Assembly (NCBI RefSeq): GCF_039537985.1
Contig: NZ_BAABBN010000004.1
Coordinates: 1-64,000 of the forward strand
Source of the DNA: Litoribacillus peritrichatus
Lineage (GTDB): Bacteria > Pseudomonadota > Gammaproteobacteria > Pseudomonadales > Litoribrevibacteraceae
Reading direction: 5' to 3'
DNA length: 64,000 bases
Position 1 is the first letter of the stretch. Every line of letters begins with the position of its first letter. Positions 33,945-43,603 of the stretch are shown piece after piece. The notes under the pieces were generated by a model that saw nothing but the letters and a program-made list of their open reading frames with translations, did no database searches and had not been told where the DNA came from. A program made the translations under genes and the position numbers.

Positions 33945-34370
33945 ATGGCGGTAGAACGCACTCTTTCTATTGTTAAACCAGACGCAGTTGCAAAAAACGT
34001 AATCGGTAAAATCTATTCTCGTTTCGAAAGCAATGGCCTTCAGATTGTTGCAGCGAAAATGGTTCAGCTGTCTCAGGAAAAAGCAGAAGGTTTCTACGCT
34101 GAGCACAAAGAACGTCCTTTCTTTAAAGACTTGGTTGACTTCATGACTTCTGGTCCTGTTTGTATTCAGGTTTTGGAAGGCGAAGGCGCAATCCTTAAGA
34201 ACCGTGACCTAATGGGCGCAACGAACCCTAAAGAAGCTGAAGCTGGCACTATCCGTGCTGATTTCGCTGAAAGCATCGACGCAAACGCAGTACATGGTTC
34301 AGACTCTGAAGCATCTGCAGCGCGTGAAGTTGCTTACTTCTTCGCTGACGAAGAAATTTGCGCACGCTAA
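33945..34370 (+). CDS. ndk: Nucleoside diphosphate kinase
   Basis: A 141-residue enzyme that balances nucleoside triphosphates by phosphate transfer through His117 in NAVHGSDS, at the E. coli position. The N-terminal RTLSIVKPDAVAKNVIG and GATNPKEA segments are typical. GAGGAATTATT precedes the ATG, with a TATAAT-like box at 33890. It sits just ahead of rlmN, the usual order. Confidence 0.97.
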   Translation: MAVERTLSIVKPDAVAKNVIGKIYSRFESNGLQIVAAKMVQLSQEKAEGFYAEHKERPFFKDLVDFMTSGPVCIQVLEGEGAILKNRDLMGATNPKEAEAGTIRADFAESIDANAVHGSDSEASAAREVAYFFADEEICAR

Positions 34371-34389
34371 TATTGCTTGTGTAAAAACT

Positions 34390-34422
34390 GAGCCGGGGCT
34401 TTACGCTCCGGCTTTGTGCTTT
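34390..34422 (+). terminator. Terminator after ndk
   Basis: Nine-base stem AGCCGGGGC / GCTCCGGCT (one G-T pair) with TTTAC loop and a nearby T run. Confidence 0.8.
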
Positions 34423-34493
34423 TTATTTCTATCGCATTTCTTAAACACTACAGTCAATTAAGACCGTAAATCCTGGCCTAAAGGTGAGTCACT

Positions 34494-35642
34494 ATGAATA
34501 CCTCTTCTGAAATCATCACGTCTGATAAAACCACCTCTTCAGAGGACTCTGTAACGAAAGTCAATCTACTGGGATTGTCTCTCGATAAAATGATCGAATT
34601 TTTTGAAAGCATCGGGGAAAAGAAATTCCGCGCTGTTCAAGTGATGAAGTGGATTCACCAATACGGCATCGACAATTTCGATGACATGACCAATGTTGGC
34701 AAAGCGCTAAAAGCTAAGTTGGCTAAGGTGTCTGAAATTCGCCCGCCGGAAGTTGTTTTTCATGACTTTTCTGACGACGGTACTCGTAAATGGGTAATTC
34801 GGGTTGAGGGTGGCAGTTGCGTCGAAACGGTTTTGATTCCAGCTAAAGACAGAAATACCTTATGTGTGTCTTCTCAGGTCGGATGCTCTCTGGATTGCAG
34901 CTTTTGCTCCACTGGTAAGCAAGGCTTTCAGCGGAATTTAACCGCAGCAGAGGTGATTGGTCAGCTATGGATTGCCTGTAAATCATTCGGGGATCGTGAT
35001 CCTTCCAACCCGCGTCCTGTGTCAAACGTGGTCATGATGGGGATGGGAGAGCCATTGTTGAATTTTGAGAACGTGGTAGATGCCATGAGTCTCATGATGG
35101 AAGACAATGCGTACGGTTTATCCAAGCGGCGGGTAACTTTGAGTACGTCTGGCGTGGTGCCTGCTCTTAAAGAACTGGGGGATCGCACCGATGTGTCTTT
35201 GGCGATTTCTTTGCACGCGCCTAATGATGAACTGCGTAACGAATTGGTTCCAATTAATAAGAAATACCCGATTTCAGTCTTGTTGGACACTTGCCAGGAA
35301 TACCTCGATAAATGTGATGATAAGCGTGGCATAACCATCGAATACACAATGATTGACGGCGTTAATGATACGCCTGAGCACGCAAAAGAACTGGCGAAGG
35401 TTCTGCGTAGAATCTCGTGTAAAATCAACTTGATTCCGTTCAATCCTTTCCCGAATTCAGGTTATCGCCGCTCCAAACCGGAAGCTGTGAGCCAGTTTCA
35501 TGCGTATCTTAACTCTGTTGGTATTATTACAACGGTACGTTCTACTCGGGGTGACGATATCGATGCTGCCTGTGGACAACTTGTCGGGCAAGTAGAAGAC
35601 AGAACGAGACGCAGCGCAAAATATCAAAATGCGGCGCAGTAA
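34494..35642 (+). CDS. rlmN: Dual 23S rRNA / tRNA A-methyltransferase RlmN
   Basis: A 382-residue radical SAM enzyme that methylates C2 of adenosine in 23S rRNA and some tRNAs. The 4Fe-4S cluster cysteines Cys131, Cys135 and Cys138 (CSLDCSFCSTG) and the SAM motif region GMGEPLLNF are present, with the methyl-carrier Cys near the C-terminus in DIDAACGQL. It depends on the suf system encoded upstream for its cluster. GGTGAG precedes the ATG. Confidence 0.97.
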   Translation: MNTSSEIITSDKTTSSEDSVTKVNLLGLSLDKMIEFFESIGEKKFRAVQVMKWIHQYGIDNFDDMTNVGKALKAKLAKVSEIRPPEVVFHDFSDDGTRKWVIRVEGGSCVETVLIPAKDRNTLCVSSQVGCSLDCSFCSTGKQGFQRNLTAAEVIGQLWIACKSFGDRDPSNPRPVSNVVMMGMGEPLLNFENVVDAMSLMMEDNAYGLSKRRVTLSTSGVVPALKELGDRTDVSLAISLHAPNDELRNELVPINKKYPISVLLDTCQEYLDKCDDKRGITIEYTMIDGVNDTPEHAKELAKVLRRISCKINLIPFNPFPNSGYRRSKPEAVSQFHAYLNSVGIITTVRSTRGDDIDAACGQLVGQVEDRTRRSAKYQNAAQ

Positions 35643-35755
35643 TTTTAGTGATTAACCTGCTGATAAATAAGTTAGTTGTCATTTGGGCTAGTAACTTCGG
35701 TGATGAAGCATATACACTGTCACACAATCCAGATTACGATAGTTGAGGAAGTGAA

Positions 35756-36607
35756 ATGTACCGGGAATTGAAATCCAACTTGAAGAAGCGAAGCTTAACT
35801 CGTTTTCTGATTTTGATCGTTGCGTTTACATTTTTATCAGGGTGTACCGTTGTTGAAACTTACTCGCGTTTTACGGATAAAAAAGATCCTGAGAAGTCCA
35901 TCGAATATCATGTAAAAGCGGCATTTTTGCATTTACAGCACGGTCATACGGAACCGGCAAAACAAAAGCTGAATGAAGTTTTGAACGAAAGGCCAAACCA
36001 TCCTGCAGCACTGGCAGGGATGGCCTTAGCGTTGGAACGCGAAGGTGAGCCGGAAGATGCTGAAAGCTATTATCGTCGCTCGATCAAAGCAGACCCGGGC
36101 TATACCCGTGGTAAAGAGCTGTTTGGTGCGTTTTTGTTTTCTCGTGGCAGATATCAGGAAGCACTGAATCAGTTTGAGGAAGTGACCAGAGACAAACTAT
36201 ACGAAAATCTGGCGGTTGCTAACTTGAATCTTGGCTTATGTGCAATACGTTTAGGCCAAAAAGAATTGGCCCGGGAATCATTCGAAAAATCCGTCACGAT
36301 TAACTCGAAGCAAACGAAGCCTTACATTCAATTAGCAAAATTGAGCTATGAGGAGCAAGACTATCGGTTTGCTTCGAGATATTATCGTGTTTATGAAAAG
36401 AATTTAGGTGCGGTTCAGAACTATACGCCTGCTTCTTTGATGTTGGGCTATCGGATTGAAAAGGGCGCTAAGCGAGATGACATAGCCAATCGCTATATCT
36501 TGCTCTTGGCGAAACTTTACCCTAACTCATCCGAGTATGCCGCGTATTTGAAAACCCAATCAAAAACTAATGATGTAAGCACTACCGTAAAGGGTAAGGA
36601 AAGCTAA
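35756..36607 (+). CDS. pilF: Type IV pilus assembly lipoprotein PilF/PilW
   Basis: A 283-residue outer-membrane pilotin. Signal peptide with lipobox LSGC, then about six TPR units (residues about 45-240, such as HPAALAGMALALEREGEPEDAESYYRR split into helix pairs). It helps the PilQ secretin reach the outer membrane. It stands between rlmN and rodZ, the conserved place for pilF in this class; two bases separate it from the next gene. Confidence 0.9.
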   Translation: MYRELKSNLKKRSLTRFLILIVAFTFLSGCTVVETYSRFTDKKDPEKSIEYHVKAAFLHLQHGHTEPAKQKLNEVLNERPNHPAALAGMALALEREGEPEDAESYYRRSIKADPGYTRGKELFGAFLFSRGRYQEALNQFEEVTRDKLYENLAVANLNLGLCAIRLGQKELARESFEKSVTINSKQTKPYIQLAKLSYEEQDYRFASRYYRVYEKNLGAVQNYTPASLMLGYRIEKGAKRDDIANRYILLLAKLYPNSSEYAAYLKTQSKTNDVSTTVKGKES

Positions 36608-36609
36608 CT

Positions 36610-37551
36610 ATGGCGGATGACCAGACAACGGAAGTAACCACAAAAAGTACTTTACCTGTCGGGAAGATCTTAGCTTCGGCGAGAACTGAGCAGGGTTTGA
36701 GCACGGATATGGTGGCTGCAAGGTTGTGCCTGACAGAAAGCTACATTAAAGCGCTTGAGAATGGCAATTATGCTGCACTGCCTGGTGATACCTTTATTCG
36801 TGGTTATTTAAGAAATTACGCTGATATGGTTGGCCTGAACGGTGAAGAGCTGGTCAGGCTTTACCTTGAGCAGCAAGGTAAGACCAATGAGGAAGAAGCG
36901 GCCCGAATTAAGGCAGAGAAAAAAGAAAACCGAAAAGCAGTGAACCCGTTATTGATTCTTGCTGTTTTGGTCGTTGTTGTTGGTGTGTTGATTTTCACTT
37001 TGGTGGACTTCGAAGAATCTCCGGCTGAGCCTGAGAATGCACCTTCGGCAGAACAAGTGGAGACCTCTCTGAACGACCAAGCGCTGGAAAGTGTCGAATT
37101 AACCAGTGAAGTTGATAACAGTGATGCAGCAGAAAGTGCTGTTGATGTGGTTGCCCCATCGGTTGATACAGAAGCACAGGAGGAGACGGAACCAGCTACC
37201 CCTGCAGCGCCGCTGGAAACAACTCAAATTACGTCAGTGGTTGAAGAAGTACAGCCTGTAGTTGAGTCCGTGCTCGATGTTCCGGCGGATGACCCAACGG
37301 CTGATTTGCCAAAGGATACGTTGAGTTTTACGTTTATGGGCGATTGTTGGTATCAGGTTATTGATGCCACAGGTACAAAATTGGCTGAGCGCTCCAAATT
37401 TGCGGGCGACTCTTCCGAGGTTGAAGGGGTTCCACCTTTTACTGTCACTATTGGTGATACCACGGTGGTGAAGTTGGCTCATAACGGAAATGCGGTTGAT
37501 TTATCGCCTTATTTCCAGAAAAAGACGGCAAGATTTAAACTGGGTAACTAA
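36610..37551 (+). CDS. rodZ: RodZ-like cytoskeletal HTH protein
   Basis: A 313-residue protein with an N-terminal Xre-type helix-turn-helix (ILASARTEQGLSTDMVAARL), the RodZ linker YLRNYADMVGL, a Lys-rich cytoplasmic hinge, one membrane helix (LLILAVLVVVVGVLIFTL), an acidic Pro/Glu/Ala periplasmic linker and a C-terminal DUF4115 beta domain. It links MreB to the cell wall machinery and shapes rod cells. Coupled to pilF by a two-base gap. Confidence 0.93.
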   Translation: MADDQTTEVTTKSTLPVGKILASARTEQGLSTDMVAARLCLTESYIKALENGNYAALPGDTFIRGYLRNYADMVGLNGEELVRLYLEQQGKTNEEEAARIKAEKKENRKAVNPLLILAVLVVVVGVLIFTLVDFEESPAEPENAPSAEQVETSLNDQALESVELTSEVDNSDAAESAVDVVAPSVDTEAQEETEPATPAAPLETTQITSVVEEVQPVVESVLDVPADDPTADLPKDTLSFTFMGDCWYQVIDATGTKLAERSKFAGDSSEVEGVPPFTVTIGDTTVVKLAHNGNAVDLSPYFQKKTARFKLGN

Positions 37552-37593
37552 CTTATCCTGAATTATTAATTAGGTTTACACAAAGTCATTGTA

Positions 37594-38712
37594 ATGAATA
37601 AAAATCCTGAATCCCCGATTAAGAGAAGAAAGTCACGTCAAGTGATGGTTGGTAATGTTCCTGTAGGTGGGGATGCGCCTATTGCGGTTCAGAGTATGAC
37701 AAATACTGAAACGACCGATGTAGCCGCAACCGTTGCTCAAATCAAAAGTTTGGAAGATGCAGGTGCAGACATCGTTCGGGTTTCGGTACCGACCATGGAC
37801 GCCGCAGATGCTTTTGCGGAAATACGTCGTCAGGTCAATATTCCTCTGGTTTCTGATATTCACTTTGATTACAAAATTGCACTGAAAGTCATGGAACTGG
37901 GGGTTGATTGCTTGCGCATTAACCCGGGAAACATTGGCCGTGCAGATCGTGTACGCCAGGTGGTTGATTGCGCCAAAGACAAAAATATTCCGATTCGGAT
38001 CGGTGTAAATGCTGGCTCTTTAGAAAAAGACTTGCAGCAAAAGTATGGTGAACCAACGGCTGAAGCCTTGGTTGAATCTGCATTCCGGCACATTGATATT
38101 CTGGATAAACTGGATTTTCAAAATTTCAAAGTCAGCCTGAAAGCCTCTGAAGTCTTTATGACGGTGGACGCCTATCGCAGAATCGCAAATCAAATTGAAC
38201 AACCGCTGCATTTAGGCATCACAGAGGCAGGTGGTTTCCGAGGCGGCACCGTAAAATCTTCGGTTGGCCTGGGTCTTCTGTTGATGGATGGTATTGGTGA
38301 TACGATTCGGGTATCGCTGGCGTCGGACCCGGTCAATGAAATTAAAGTCGGTTATGACATTCTAAAGTCGTTGAAACTGCGAACGCGGGGCATCAACTTT
38401 ATTGCTTGTCCGAGTTGCTCTCGTCAGACTTACGATGTGATCAATACGATGAATGAATTGGAAACCCGTCTTGAAGACGTAATTGTCCCGATGGATGTTG
38501 CTGTAATCGGTTGCATTGTAAATGGCCCGGGCGAAGCGAAAGAGGCGGATATCGGGTTGGCCGGTGGTGCGACTGCAAACCGTGTTTATATCGACGGCAA
38601 ACCTCATGAAAGACTGAATAATGAGACGTTAGTGGATGACATGGAACGCATGATCCGGGAGCGGGCTGCGGCCAAACAAAAAGAGTTGGATGAACTGATT
38701 GCGAAAGCTTGA
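37594..38712 (+). CDS. ispG: 4-hydroxy-3-methylbut-2-en-1-yl diphosphate synthase IspG
   Basis: A 372-residue 4Fe-4S enzyme of the MEP isoprenoid pathway, giving HMBPP from MEcPP. Cluster cysteines Cys272, Cys275 and Cys307 lie in ACPSCSRQ and GCIVNGPGEA. The TIM-barrel part starts RRKSRQVMVGNVPVG and includes RINPGNIG. It is another client of the Fe-S system. Upstream neighbour rodZ and downstream hisS are the usual order. Confidence 0.97.
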   Translation: MNKNPESPIKRRKSRQVMVGNVPVGGDAPIAVQSMTNTETTDVAATVAQIKSLEDAGADIVRVSVPTMDAADAFAEIRRQVNIPLVSDIHFDYKIALKVMELGVDCLRINPGNIGRADRVRQVVDCAKDKNIPIRIGVNAGSLEKDLQQKYGEPTAEALVESAFRHIDILDKLDFQNFKVSLKASEVFMTVDAYRRIANQIEQPLHLGITEAGGFRGGTVKSSVGLGLLLMDGIGDTIRVSLASDPVNEIKVGYDILKSLKLRTRGINFIACPSCSRQTYDVINTMNELETRLEDVIVPMDVAVIGCIVNGPGEAKEADIGLAGGATANRVYIDGKPHERLNNETLVDDMERMIRERAAAKQKELDELIAKA

Positions 38713-38824
38713 TTTGGTTTGAATCCTAAAAGTTTAAGAATGTATTTTAAGTGGTTTTTAAATAGTTATTAAGTAGTTATGTCTGATGGCGTTTTGATAG
38801 ACGCGTCAGTTGAGAGAGGTTATT

Positions 38825-40099
38825 TTGGCACGTATTAAAGCCATTCGAGGCATGAATGACATTCTGCCTGGTCAGACGCAGGTTTGGCAGTATTTGGAAA
38901 GCACCGTGAAGTCGGTGCTGGATTCTTATGGGTATCAGCAAATTCGTATGCCGATTGTAGAGCAGACGGATTTATTCAAACGCTCTATTGGTGAAGTGAC
39001 TGACATCGTTGAAAAGGAAATGTACACCTTTGACGATCGTAATGGGGACAGCTTAACGCTTCGCCCTGAAGGCACCGCCGGCTGCGTACGGGCAGCGGAA
39101 GAGCATGGTTTACTATACAACCAAACACAACGCCTTTGGTATAACGGCCCAATGTTCCGTTATGAGCGTCCACAGAAAGGCCGCTATCGACAGTTCCATC
39201 AGATTGGTGTTGAAACCTTTGGTATGAATGGCCCGGACATTGATGCTGAAGTGATTTTGTTGAGCGCGCGTTTGTGGAAAAAGCTCGGTATTCTGGATTC
39301 GGTTGAATTGCAGATCAACACGTTAGCATCCAATGAAGCTCGTGCTGAATACAAAGCCGCACTGGTTGAGTATTTGAGACAGCACGTTGAGCGTTTGGAT
39401 GAGGACAGTAAACGTCGTTTAGAAACAAACCCTTTGCGTGTTCTGGACAGTAAAGATTCTTCCACGCAAGAGGTGCTTAAAGATGCCCCGAGCTTGATGG
39501 ATCATATTGATGAAGAGTCCAAACAGCACTTTGAGGAGCTGTTGGCTCGTCTTGAAGCCGCTGGCATTCAGTACGTTGTGAACCCTAAGTTGGTTCGTGG
39601 CTTGGACTATTACTGTAAAACAGTTTTCGAATGGGTTACTTCGTCGTTGGGTGCACAGGGCACGGTTTGTGCCGGTGGTCGATACGATGGTTTGGTGGAA
39701 CAGTTGGGCGGTCGACCAACACCTGCGGTTGGTTTTGCAATGGGTATTGAGCGCCTGGTGTTATTGCTTGAGACGTTGGATGCGATTCCTGGGTCTGTCA
39801 CTCAAACGGTTGATGTTTATATGACTAGCATGGGCGATGCAGCAAACCAAGCGGCTATGACTTTGGCAGAAACCTTACGTGAAGCGTCTTCCAAGTTGAG
39901 AATTCAGCTTCACTGCGGTGGCGGTAGTTTTAAGAGCCAAATGAAAAAAGCGGACAAAAGTGGCGCTCAGTTTGTGATTATTCTTGGTGATCAGGAAGTT
40001 GAAACACAAATGGCTGCGGTCAAAGATTTGAAAGAGGGTGAGCAGGAGTCTGTTGCTTTTGCTGACTTGGCGCCGTATTTGGAAAGTAAGCTCAGCTGA
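38825..40099 (+). CDS. hisS: Histidyl-tRNA synthetase
   Basis: A class II synthetase of 424 residues, the same length as E. coli HisS. Motif 2 (MFRYERPQKGRYRQFHQIG) and the histidine-binding RGLDYYCKTVFEW are clear, as is GFAMGIERL. I use the TTG at 38825 (LARIKAIRGMND) with GAGAGAGG upstream; an in-frame TTG at 38810 would add five residues. Confidence 0.97.
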   Translation: MARIKAIRGMNDILPGQTQVWQYLESTVKSVLDSYGYQQIRMPIVEQTDLFKRSIGEVTDIVEKEMYTFDDRNGDSLTLRPEGTAGCVRAAEEHGLLYNQTQRLWYNGPMFRYERPQKGRYRQFHQIGVETFGMNGPDIDAEVILLSARLWKKLGILDSVELQINTLASNEARAEYKAALVEYLRQHVERLDEDSKRRLETNPLRVLDSKDSSTQEVLKDAPSLMDHIDEESKQHFEELLARLEAAGIQYVVNPKLVRGLDYYCKTVFEWVTSSLGAQGTVCAGGRYDGLVEQLGGRPTPAVGFAMGIERLVLLLETLDAIPGSVTQTVDVYMTSMGDAANQAAMTLAETLREASSKLRIQLHCGGGSFKSQMKKADKSGAQFVIILGDQEVETQMAAVKDLKEGEQESVAFADLAPYLESKLS

Positions 40100-40149
40100 G
40101 TGTTGAGTTTTCGAGAATAACCATTGGAAAGAATATTAGGAGAGGGATT

Positions 40150-40824
40150 GTGGATTACGAAGAGTTTGAACATAGCACGGAAGAAAAAGTAAAGCGTTGG
40201 TGGGATGAAAACGGGAAAGGCTTGATCGGTGCTGTGGTTGTGGGCATTGCGGCCGTTTTCGGTTGGGATCAATACCAGAAAAACGACCTTGCACAGTCGG
40301 AAGCGGTGTCTGCGCAGTTCCAGAACCTTTTGGAGGAGCGTTTGGCATTGCCATACGATGCTTCTGAAGAAGAGCGCAGTGAAGTGTTTGAATTAGCGAA
40401 AAATCTTCGTGCAGATCACGCAGGCAGCTCATATGCGGTTTACGCTGACATGATGATGGCAAAATTGGCAGTAGAATCGAAAGATTTTGCTTTGGCTGAA
40501 AGTCATTTGAAACAGGCGTTTCAGGATGCTCCAACATCTGAATTAAAGCAGCTGGCAAACCTTCGTTTAGCTCAGGTTTTATACGCTCAGAATAAAGATG
40601 ATGACGCTTTGGCGTTGTTGCCTGCAGACCAGGAAGGCGCTTATGGTGCAAGAGGTCTGGAATTGCGTGCTGATATTCTATTGGCGAAAGGCGATAAAGC
40701 CGAAGCCCGCTCCACGTATGAAAACGCAATCGCACAAGCCGGTATGTCTGGGTTACCAGTGGATGTACTTGAGCTTAAGCGTAATGATTTGAATGAAGTT
40801 GTAACGGCTGAGACGATCAATTAA
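40150..40824 (+). CDS. yfgM: YfgM family (tetratricopeptide) membrane-anchored protein
   Basis: A 224-residue protein with an N-terminal cytoplasmic segment, one membrane helix (GLIGAVVVGIAAVFGWDQY) and a periplasmic TPR domain. In E. coli YfgM is an ancillary subunit near SecYEG that works with PpiD in periplasmic folding. Starts with GTG 40150, with AGGAGAGGG upstream. Its TAA overlaps the bamB ATG by one base. Confidence 0.92.
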   Translation: MDYEEFEHSTEEKVKRWWDENGKGLIGAVVVGIAAVFGWDQYQKNDLAQSEAVSAQFQNLLEERLALPYDASEEERSEVFELAKNLRADHAGSSYAVYADMMMAKLAVESKDFALAESHLKQAFQDAPTSELKQLANLRLAQVLYAQNKDDDALALLPADQEGAYGARGLELRADILLAKGDKAEARSTYENAIAQAGMSGLPVDVLELKRNDLNEVVTAETIN

Positions 40825-41981
40825 TGAAGGCTTTTCTTAAACATGCAGTCGCTTTAACTCTGTTAGCGGGTGTTGTTGGTTGTAGTTCAACGGACGAAAA
40901 TGAAGCCGCCTTACCTGCAGAGCTGGTCGACTTTACGCCAGTGATGGAAGCGGATGTTGTTTGGGATCGCTGGGCGGGGGATGGCACTGAAGGCAAATGG
41001 CTGCAATTAAAACCGGCAGTTTCTGGTGATTCGGTGTTTGTGTGTGACAGTGATGGTGATTGTTATAGCTATGACCGACACACTGGCGATAAACAGTGGC
41101 ACACAGATGTAGATCTTCGTGTTTCTGGTGGTGTTGGTGCCGGAAACGGTTACGTTGCACTGGGCACGTTGGATGGAGAATTGGTTGTTCTGAATGCTGA
41201 AGATGGCTCAGAAGCGTTTCGGAAGAAACTGACCAGTGAAATTTTATCCAGCCCAGGCATCAAAGATAATTTGCTCGTTGCTCAGGCTCAGAATGGCCAC
41301 GTTTATGGCTTCAGTTTAGAAACACAGGAGCAAATCTGGCATTACGATGCAAGCTTACCTTTGTTGAGTCTGCGAGGCACGGCTGACCCGGTCATCACTG
41401 ATAAAGTGACCTATGCTTCTTTTGCAAACGGCAAGGTGGTTGCGCTAAGTAATGACAGTGGCTCTACCCTTTGGGAAAAACGTATTTCGATCCCAAGTGG
41501 TAAGTCTGACCTCGAGAAATTGTCGGATGTAGACGGAACACCATTCGTTACTTTTGACACTATGTATGCTGTTGGTTTCAACGGTTTTATTCGTGCGGTA
41601 GATCTGTTTTCAGGACGAACGCGCTGGCAAAAAGAGTTTTCTTCTTATGTCGGCCCAGGGTTTGGTTTTGGCCAGGTGTATTTGTCTTTGGATAATGGGC
41701 ACCTAGTGGCGTTGGATGATCGCTCAAGTTCGGTTAACTGGAAATTAGAAGACTTGTCGAACCGTCGTCTTACTAAACCAGTAACGATGGGGAACTATGT
41801 GATTGTTGGAGACTTTGAAGGCTACCTTCATTTTGTTTCACAACTTTCAGGCACGTTTGCAGATCGTATAAGAATTGACAGTTACGGCTTAATCTCAGAC
41901 CCAGTTGTAGTTGGTGATATGTTGTATATCTACTCCAGTGATGGAACGCTGGCCGCAGTAAAAATTCAGGAAGATTCCTAA
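40824..41981 (+). CDS. bamB: Outer-membrane assembly lipoprotein BamB
   Basis: A 385-residue lipoprotein of the Bam complex. The lipobox is in LLAGVVGCSS; the rest is an eight-bladed beta propeller with repeated PQQ-like Trp motifs (GDKQWHTDV, DGSEAFRKKL, TQEQIWHYD, SGSTLWEKRI, GRTRWQKEF, SSVNWKLED). It assists BamA in folding outer-membrane proteins. Overlaps yfgM and precedes der by 12 bases, the standard order. Confidence 0.95.
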   Translation: MKAFLKHAVALTLLAGVVGCSSTDENEAALPAELVDFTPVMEADVVWDRWAGDGTEGKWLQLKPAVSGDSVFVCDSDGDCYSYDRHTGDKQWHTDVDLRVSGGVGAGNGYVALGTLDGELVVLNAEDGSEAFRKKLTSEILSSPGIKDNLLVAQAQNGHVYGFSLETQEQIWHYDASLPLLSLRGTADPVITDKVTYASFANGKVVALSNDSGSTLWEKRISIPSGKSDLEKLSDVDGTPFVTFDTMYAVGFNGFIRAVDLFSGRTRWQKEFSSYVGPGFGFGQVYLSLDNGHLVALDDRSSSVNWKLEDLSNRRLTKPVTMGNYVIVGDFEGYLHFVSQLSGTFADRIRIDSYGLISDPVVVGDMLYIYSSDGTLAAVKIQEDS

Positions 41982-41993
41982 TCGGAGAAGATA

Positions 41994-43448
41994 ATGGATC
42001 CAGTGATAGCCCTTGTTGGCCGTCCAAATGTTGGTAAATCGACATTATTTAATCGCTTGACCAAAAGTCGCGATGCTTTAGTCGCAGATTTTTCAGGCTT
42101 AACCCGTGATCGTAAATACGGTCATGGCCGTCTCGATGATCGTCGTTTCATGGTGATCGATACAGGTGGTATCGCTGGCGATGAAAAAGGCGTTGATCAG
42201 GAAATGGCTCGCCAATCCATGTTGGCGATGGAAGAAGCTGACATCATATTGTTTTTGGTTGATGGTAAAGCTGGCCTAACCGTTGGCGACGAAGAAATCG
42301 TAGAACATCTGAGAAGTACCCACAAGAAAGCTTGGTTGGTTGTTAATAAAACCGACGGCATTGACCCTGATACGGCGATGGCAGACTTTTATGGTTTGGG
42401 GCTTACGGCTGAACCTTTCCCTATTGCGGCTTCTCAGAATCGCGGTACACGCTCTCTGATGGAAGAAGTGTTTGAGTACTGGGATGGTTATTTACAATCT
42501 TTGGTAGACGATGGTGAGTTAACGGCAGAAGAGCTGGATGGCAGCTCCAGCGCAGAGACCCGAGGCATTAAGATCGGTGTGGTTGGGCGACCTAATGTTG
42601 GTAAGTCTACATTGGTGAACCGGATGCTCGGTGAAGAGCGTGTGGTGGTGTATGACATGCCGGGCACCACCCGCGATTCGGTTTATATTCCATATGAGCG
42701 TTATGGCAAAGAGTATACTTTGATTGATACGGCGGGTATTCGCCGTCGTAAGCACGTTAAAGAAGTGGTTGAGAAGTTCTCGATCATTAAAACGATGCAA
42801 GCGATTGAAGACTCAAACGTAGTTGTGTTGGTGATCGACGCTCAGCAAGGATTGGTTGAACAAGACTTGCATTTGTTAGGCTACGTAATTGAAGCAGGCC
42901 GAGCCTTTACCATTGCGATCAACAAGTGGGACGGCTTGGACGAAGAAAAAAAAGACAAAATCAAAAGCGAGATCGACCGTCGGTTGGTGTTCTCTAATTA
43001 TGCTGATATTCACTTTATCTCGGCGCTGCATGGCAGTAATGTGGGTAATTTGTACGGCTCTATTGAGGCAGCTTACAAAGCGGCAATGGGTAAGTGGTCA
43101 ACGAATTATTTGACACAAATTCTTGAGGATGCCGTTAAGTCGCATACGCCACCGGTGGTGAAGAATCATCGTATTAAGCTCAGATACGCTCACTTGGGGG
43201 GCTCTAACCCGCCAAGAATAATTGTGCATGGCAATCAAACCGATAAACTGCCAAATTCTTACAAGCGTTATCTGGAAAATACCTTTCGCAAGGTTTTGAA
43301 TATTGTGGGTACGCCTATGATGTTTGAATTTAAGACGGGCGACAACCCGTTTGCGAATAAGCGTGATACCAGAACGCCAAGACAAAAACGCAGTGATAAA
43401 GATGAAGTTGCGAAGCGTCTGGTGAAAAAAAGGTTGAAAAGAAAATAA
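41994..43448 (+). CDS. der: Ribosome-assembly GTPase Der (EngA)
   Basis: A 484-residue protein with two tandem GTPase domains (GRPNVGKST at about 10 and again near residue 203) and a C-terminal KH-like domain (PPRIIVHGNQTDKLPNSYKRYLE), then a basic tail (KRLVKKRLKRK). It is needed for 50S subunit maturation. Closely follows bamB. Confidence 0.97.
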   Translation: MDPVIALVGRPNVGKSTLFNRLTKSRDALVADFSGLTRDRKYGHGRLDDRRFMVIDTGGIAGDEKGVDQEMARQSMLAMEEADIILFLVDGKAGLTVGDEEIVEHLRSTHKKAWLVVNKTDGIDPDTAMADFYGLGLTAEPFPIAASQNRGTRSLMEEVFEYWDGYLQSLVDDGELTAEELDGSSSAETRGIKIGVVGRPNVGKSTLVNRMLGEERVVVYDMPGTTRDSVYIPYERYGKEYTLIDTAGIRRRKHVKEVVEKFSIIKTMQAIEDSNVVVLVIDAQQGLVEQDLHLLGYVIEAGRAFTIAINKWDGLDEEKKDKIKSEIDRRLVFSNYADIHFISALHGSNVGNLYGSIEAAYKAAMGKWSTNYLTQILEDAVKSHTPPVVKNHRIKLRYAHLGGSNPPRIIVHGNQTDKLPNSYKRYLENTFRKVLNIVGTPMMFEFKTGDNPFANKRDTRTPRQKRSDKDEVAKRLVKKRLKRK

Positions 43449-43467
43449 ACTGACGTAAATTAACAAC

Positions 43468-43510
43468 ACCAGTTACACAAATACACAATAAGATGTGTGA
43501 CTGGTTTAGA
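43468..43510 (+). terminator. Hairpin after der
   Basis: Twelve-base stem ACCAGTTACACA / TGTGTGACTGGT with one wobble and a 14-base loop; only a short T run follows. Confidence 0.45.
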
Positions 43511-43603
43511 CTTTTGTATGGCATAAACTAAAAACTATAATAATTATTTGCCATTGTATTTTGCATTGCCGGGGACAGATAAAAGATTTAGTGGGGTAAT
43601 TCG